Assembly (NCBI GenBank): GCA_030041295.1 | Contig: JASHOD010000012.1 | Span: forward strand, 1 to 43,373 | DNA: 43,373 bases | Reading direction: 5' to 3' | Source: Nitrososphaerales archaeon | GTDB taxonomy: Archaea; Thermoproteota; Nitrososphaeria; Nitrososphaerales; CADDZS01 | Part shown: piece after piece, positions 40,043 to 43,373 of the stretch | Numbering within the stretch: the stretch's first letter is position 1 | Layout: each line of letters opens with the position of its first letter | Translations under genes and position numbers: made by a program | Notes under the pieces: model-generated | Told to the model about the DNA's origin: nothing | Database searches by the model: none | Seen by the model: only the letters and a program-made list of their open reading frames with translations

Positions 40043-42115
40043 ATGTCGGCGAGCACACAAATCGAGGAAGTAGAATACCCTAAGAGCTTCGAAACGGGTC
40101 AGGCACGATTTGTGGATGACCTCCACCTCGAAGGAATGTTGCACCTCAAAATTGTGAGAAGCGCCTACGCTAGAGCAAGGCTAGTTAAGGTTGAAGGAAA
40201 GGACGCGATCACTGGAAAAGAATTCAAGGCAAATCTCTCGGCCGTTGGCGAAGGAGCATGGGGAGGCCCCGTCCCAATTCCATATCCAGCGCTAGCTTCA
40301 GAATATGTGAGCTACGTTGGCCAGCCATTAGCCGCAGTCCTCGGGAAGGATCAATACTCCGCCGAGGACTTGATCGAAAGCGTACAGGTCGACTACGAAC
40401 CGCTCAAGCCCTTGATTGATCCAGAAGACGCTTTTGGATTTGAACCAATTCACCCGGGTATGAAATCAAATATTGCGACAAGGATCGAGCTGGGTCAGGA
40501 CTTTGAAAGTAAGGCTCCGATTGTTCTGGAAGAGGAACTTGCCAACAGGCGAATCTCCCCAAACCCGATGGAACCTAGAGGGCTGGTCGCCCATTACGAT
40601 GGATCCAAATTAACGGTCTGGGCTTCGACGCAATCTGTCCACACTTGGAAGGAGGGACTACTCGGTGTTACAAAACTCCCAAGGGATTCGTTCAGGGTAA
40701 TCCAGATGGACACGGGAGGCGCTTTTGGCACAAAGAGCGGGCTGTATCCAGAATATGCAATTGCGTGCTACGCTTCTATGAAGACCAAGAGACCTGTAAA
40801 GTGGATAGAGACCAGATCGGAGGATCTTGTGGCGACGTCGCAGGGGAGGGGAGCGAGAGGAAGGATCAAAGTTTACGCCAATAGGGAAGGGCATGTGAGT
40901 GGAGTCAAAGCGGATATTTTGGTCGACAACGGCGCTTTCATAGCTGGTCTCGGAGCTTTCGCACCGCGATGGATAGGCATGCAAATCACGGGGCCCTATA
41001 TGATAAGCAATGTCTACGTGAGTGGGGCGGCAGTCCTGACCAACAAGGTACCGCTAGGACCGTACAGGGGGGCCGGAAGACCCGAGGCTGCTTTCCTCTA
41101 CGAAAGGATGATGGATCTAGTTGCAGACGAACTCAATATAGATCCCGTCGAAGTGAGACTGCGAAACATCAGCTCGAAATCCACAACCTCGCCTCTCGGA
41201 ATCAAGCTAGAGGCTTACGAGCCTTTCCTTAGATCAGCGGTAAAGGAATTGCGTTACTATGAAAGAAAGACGAAAGCAGGAAAATCGAAGGGCATTGGAT
41301 TTTCTTGCTTCATTCTTCTCTCAGCAGTCCAGCCCGGCGAGTCATCGAGAATTATGATTAGTGAAGGAAAAGTTAAGGTTTGGATGGGCACGATCAACGG
41401 AGGACAAGATCATGCAGTTATTGCCCAGACCGTAGTCGGCGAGGAACTCGGGATTCCTTCTTATTTGATCACTTTACAACGTGGAGACACGTCCCAACTT
41501 GATCAGGGTGTAGGGACGTGGGGGAGCAGGAGTGCGCTAATCGGTGGAGTAGCACTCGCTGAGGCTTGCGCGAAATTAAAAGAGAAGGCAAAGGAAGAGC
41601 TCGGACCCGATTTTACTCCAGAGGACCTGCTTAAACACAATTTCGACGTCACTGTTTTCCACCGAAACAATGACTCTGTGATCACTTTTGGGACAAACCT
41701 CGCTGAAGCTACAGTCGACAGGGAGACAGGAATGGCAAGGATTAGCGAATGCGTCGCATACTACGACTGCGGCCGTGTCCTAAACCCCTACATGGCAGAG
41801 AGTCAGACAATAGGCGGGACAGCCCAAGCAATAGGGCAGGTTCTCTACGAAGAGGCCAAGTACAGCAAGGAGGACGGTCAGATTATCACTGGTACGATAG
41901 ACGACGCCGGAGTTCCGTCCGCTTCGCTAATTCCGAACGTCCAAGTTATGCTCGCAGACCATCCTTCATCCGAGCGAGTCAAGGGAGTGGGAGAAGGGTC
42001 GGCCACCGGCATGCCTCCAGCACTTGTTAGAGCATTGGAGAATGCGATTGGCAAAGGATTTGGTACAACCCCTCTACGACCCGAGGAGATTTTCAAAAAG
42101 ATAAACTCGATGTAA
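40043..42115 (+). CDS. Form II CO-dehydrogenase-type / xanthine dehydrogenase family large subunit (orphan)
   Basis: A 690-aa molybdopterin-binding subunit of the xanthine oxidase family. Motifs: DTGGAFGTKSGLYPEYA (about 222-238, cofactor binding), GPYRGAGRPEA (about 339-349, the active-site loop of form II enzymes; true CO dehydrogenase has AYXCSFR), and KGVGEGSATG with the catalytic-type E651. It is about 80 residues shorter than usual large subunits. No small FeS (CoxS) or FAD (CoxM) subunit flanks it, and no maturation gene is near. Substrate cannot be stated: an aldehyde or N-heterocycle hydroxylase is likelier than CO oxidation. ATG 40043 is preferred to TTG 40031. Confidence 0.82.
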   Translation: MSASTQIEEVEYPKSFETGQARFVDDLHLEGMLHLKIVRSAYARARLVKVEGKDAITGKEFKANLSAVGEGAWGGPVPIPYPALASEYVSYVGQPLAAVLGKDQYSAEDLIESVQVDYEPLKPLIDPEDAFGFEPIHPGMKSNIATRIELGQDFESKAPIVLEEELANRRISPNPMEPRGLVAHYDGSKLTVWASTQSVHTWKEGLLGVTKLPRDSFRVIQMDTGGAFGTKSGLYPEYAIACYASMKTKRPVKWIETRSEDLVATSQGRGARGRIKVYANREGHVSGVKADILVDNGAFIAGLGAFAPRWIGMQITGPYMISNVYVSGAAVLTNKVPLGPYRGAGRPEAAFLYERMMDLVADELNIDPVEVRLRNISSKSTTSPLGIKLEAYEPFLRSAVKELRYYERKTKAGKSKGIGFSCFILLSAVQPGESSRIMISEGKVKVWMGTINGGQDHAVIAQTVVGEELGIPSYLITLQRGDTSQLDQGVGTWGSRSALIGGVALAEACAKLKEKAKEELGPDFTPEDLLKHNFDVTVFHRNNDSVITFGTNLAEATVDRETGMARISECVAYYDCGRVLNPYMAESQTIGGTAQAIGQVLYEEAKYSKEDGQIITGTIDDAGVPSASLIPNVQVMLADHPSSERVKGVGEGSATGMPPALVRALENAIGKGFGTTPLRPEEIFKKINSM

Positions 42116-42132
42116 AAAAAGACCCCTTTTTT
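42115..42132. terminator. A7-GACCCC-T6 terminator
   Basis: Directly past the stop of the orphan large subunit, an A-run and a T-run can pair around a GACCCC loop, giving a symmetric stop signal that could work for both strands. Confidence 0.5.
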
Positions 42133-42159
42133 AAATTGGCGTGCGTTGGAAAAAGAGCT

Positions 42160-42456
42160 TTAGGGCGTCATCGAAAATAAATCGTATTTGAAAGGGCCCC
42201 TCATACTTTTCGCGCCGGCACCGAATTTGGTATCAATCCCTGCTTCGTTTACTTTGTAGGAATGTAGGAGAGCATGATAGCTCATTCCCTTTTGTATTCC
42301 GAATAGAAGCGCGAATTTCATCGGCGGGCGCGCCTTAAATAGAGAAATTCCAAATGGGTTTTTCCCGAGGTGCCGCCCCCTAAGGGCAGTACGACGAATG
42401 TTGTTGACTGATTTGTAGTGGTTGTTGTCATAGTAGCAAACTTTCGGTTTTTCCAT
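42160..42456 (-). CDS. Hypothetical protein (98 aa)
   Basis: A frame of 98 aa from ATG 42456 (MEKPKVCYYDNNHYKSVNN and so on), rich in Lys/Arg/Tyr/Phe, with no recognised domain, helix pattern or motif. The upstream TTG at 42507 would extend it. Possibly a small nucleic-acid-binding protein; may equally be non-coding. Convergent with the preceding gene. Confidence 0.35.
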   Translation of the reverse strand: MEKPKVCYYDNNHYKSVNNIRRTALRGRHLGKNPFGISLFKARPPMKFALLFGIQKGMSYHALLHSYKVNEAGIDTKFGAGAKSMRGPFKYDLFSMTP

Positions 42457-42536
42457 GAAACCAATGAGAGATTTCTTCAAAATGGAGAGAGAGCTTGGCT
42501 CAAACAAGCTGCTTTCATGTCAAGTAGACGAACAAT

Positions 42537-42674
42537 GTGCAGATTGATCTTGTGGGAGACATAAATAATCCAGAAGCCGCATACAATAGAGCTTACTCGA
42601 GGCTCAGGGAATTACTGACAAGATACGACTTGCCAAATTTTCATTCCCTTCTTTCTCCTTCTAGGAGAAGGTAA
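42537..42674 (+). CDS. Candidate 45-aa microprotein
   Basis: A frame starting GTG at 42537: DLVGDINNPEAAYNRAYSRL is an amphipathic helical pattern, then basic YDLPNFHSLLSPSRRR and TAA at 42672. It lies about 30 bases from the possible TTG start of the divergent 42160 frame. The sequence looks more protein-like than average for its size, but has no TATA or Shine-Dalgarno signal. Not a known family. Confidence 0.3.
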   Translation: MQIDLVGDINNPEAAYNRAYSRLRELLTRYDLPNFHSLLSPSRRR

Positions 42675-42730
42675 CAAAATTGAAATCACACCTTTTCTTG
42701 CACTCCAATTATTGGATGACCATTTTTAGA

Positions 42731-43303
42731 ATGCGAAAACTGATAATCGACAGCATCATTTCACTGGATGGATATTACACCGATCCGAATAACAGTATTG
42801 ACTGGTTTGACTTTGATGAGAAGGAACAAGAGTGGTCGAAGGAAATTAATCGCAGAGTCGATACAATGATCTATGGCAGAAGGACATACGAAGAATTCAG
42901 TGCGTTCTGGCCCACGCCTCAGCCCGAAAAGATCGGATTTGATCCACTCCTCATTCGGCAGCTTCGGGAGTTGCCTAAGATCGTCTTTTCCCGATCACTC
43001 TCTAGCGCACCTTGGAAACCCTCTACAATTGTAAGAGAAAATCCAGATGAAGCAATCTCGAAGATGAAGAAGGAGTCAGGAAAAGATATAGTGGTCGTTG
43101 GTAGCGGTTCTGTGGTCACCTCTCTAGTCAGAGCAGGACTAGTTGATGAATATCGCATCAGAGTCCGACCAATCATACTAGGTGCTGGCAAACCGCTTTT
43201 CTCCGATAGCAATGTCCGGCACCCACTTAGACTTGTGAGCTCGCAACAATTCGACAACGGAGTAATCGGATTGCACTATGAGCCCATGCTGAACAAAGTT
43301 TGA
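42731..43303 (+). CDS. Dihydrofolate reductase / RibD-type fold reductase
   Basis: A 190-aa protein of the RibD C-terminal/DHFR-like family. Hallmarks are MRKLIIDSIISLDGYYTD at the start, the TMIYGRRTYEEFSAFWP segment, IVVVGSGSVVTSLVRAGLVDEYR and RPIILGAGKPLF. These proteins bind NADPH and reduce pteridine or pyrimidine-type substrates, though many have no assigned reaction. The upstream frame to 42680 looks like an out-of-gene extension; ATG 42731 gives the family's standard beginning. Last gene of the window; no operon partner visible. Confidence 0.82.
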   Translation: MRKLIIDSIISLDGYYTDPNNSIDWFDFDEKEQEWSKEINRRVDTMIYGRRTYEEFSAFWPTPQPEKIGFDPLLIRQLRELPKIVFSRSLSSAPWKPSTIVRENPDEAISKMKKESGKDIVVVGSGSVVTSLVRAGLVDEYRIRVRPIILGAGKPLFSDSNVRHPLRLVSSQQFDNGVIGLHYEPMLNKV

Positions 43304-43373
43304 TATCCACCCAATTTACTTTCATGATCTCTCCCTGAAGGGCTTACCTCTAAGGACATGAGCCTCGGGCGGG

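Noticed and set aside
40043-42115. True aerobic CO dehydrogenase (form I CoxL)
   Set aside because: The active-site loop reads GPYRGAGR, the form II type, not the AYXCSFR loop of CO-oxidising enzymes.
1-43373. CRISPR arrays, insertion sequences, att sites, rRNA or tRNA genes
   Set aside because: I read for spaced direct repeats, transposase motifs with terminal repeats and RNA gene landmarks on both strands and saw none.

Overview
The window looks like an archaeal chromosome segment. Genes are preceded by TATA-type promoter elements about 25-35 bases from the start codon, many transcripts look leaderless, TTG and GTG starts are common, transcription appears to end at T-runs, and many proteins are exported, Asn-X-Ser/Thr-rich and anchored by one C-terminal membrane helix. 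The gene content (ParB-like protein, TrmB-type PLD domain, SpoIIM-fold membrane protein, ArnR1-type winged helix, CbsA-like haem protein, B-type haem-copper oxidase, several blue-copper proteins, DUF1404) fits an aerobic archaeon, most likely in or near the Nitrososphaeria (Thaumarchaeota) or a Thermoplasmata-like lineage. No rRNA or ammonia-oxidation gene is present, so this placement is inference.

Layout. 0.7-7.8 kb: one giant cell-surface beta-propeller/Ig-like protein of 2348 aa. 8-13 kb: a membrane-anchored PLD-like protein, a VOC protein with no canonical start, a SpoIIM fusion, zinc-ribbon membrane proteins and a winged-helix regulator. 13-15.5 kb: a candidate structured RNA, a GNAT acetyltransferase divergent from arginase, and a small zinc-ribbon protein. 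15.7-20.2 kb: small membrane proteins plus an SRPBCC protein divergent from a Vgb-like propeller protein. 20.2-32.9 kb: a respiratory and copper block with a CbsA-like haem protein, a CuA/B-type oxidase operon with two small membrane proteins, three cupredoxins, a ParB-like protein and a CtaG-like DUF1404 protein. 33-38 kb: polytopic membrane proteins, a second near-identical SRPBCC protein, a second Vgb-like propeller overlapping uppP. 38.2-43.3 kb: a ferritin-like/VIT1 protein, an orphan form II CO-dehydrogenase-type large subunit and a RibD/DHFR-fold reductase.

How the genes may work together. The 20-33 kb block reads as a haem-copper respiratory module in which cupredoxins, rather than c-type cytochromes (no CXXCH motif was seen in the predicted proteins here), could carry electrons to the oxidase. 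The CbsA-like protein would be an extracytoplasmic haem b electron carrier, and DUF1404 could help insert copper. Several unannotated palindromes sit exactly at promoters in this block and suggest local regulation. The rest is mostly envelope (surface propellers, lipid-carrier recycling) and housekeeping metabolism. Several likely microproteins shorter than 60 aa were found by reading the gaps.
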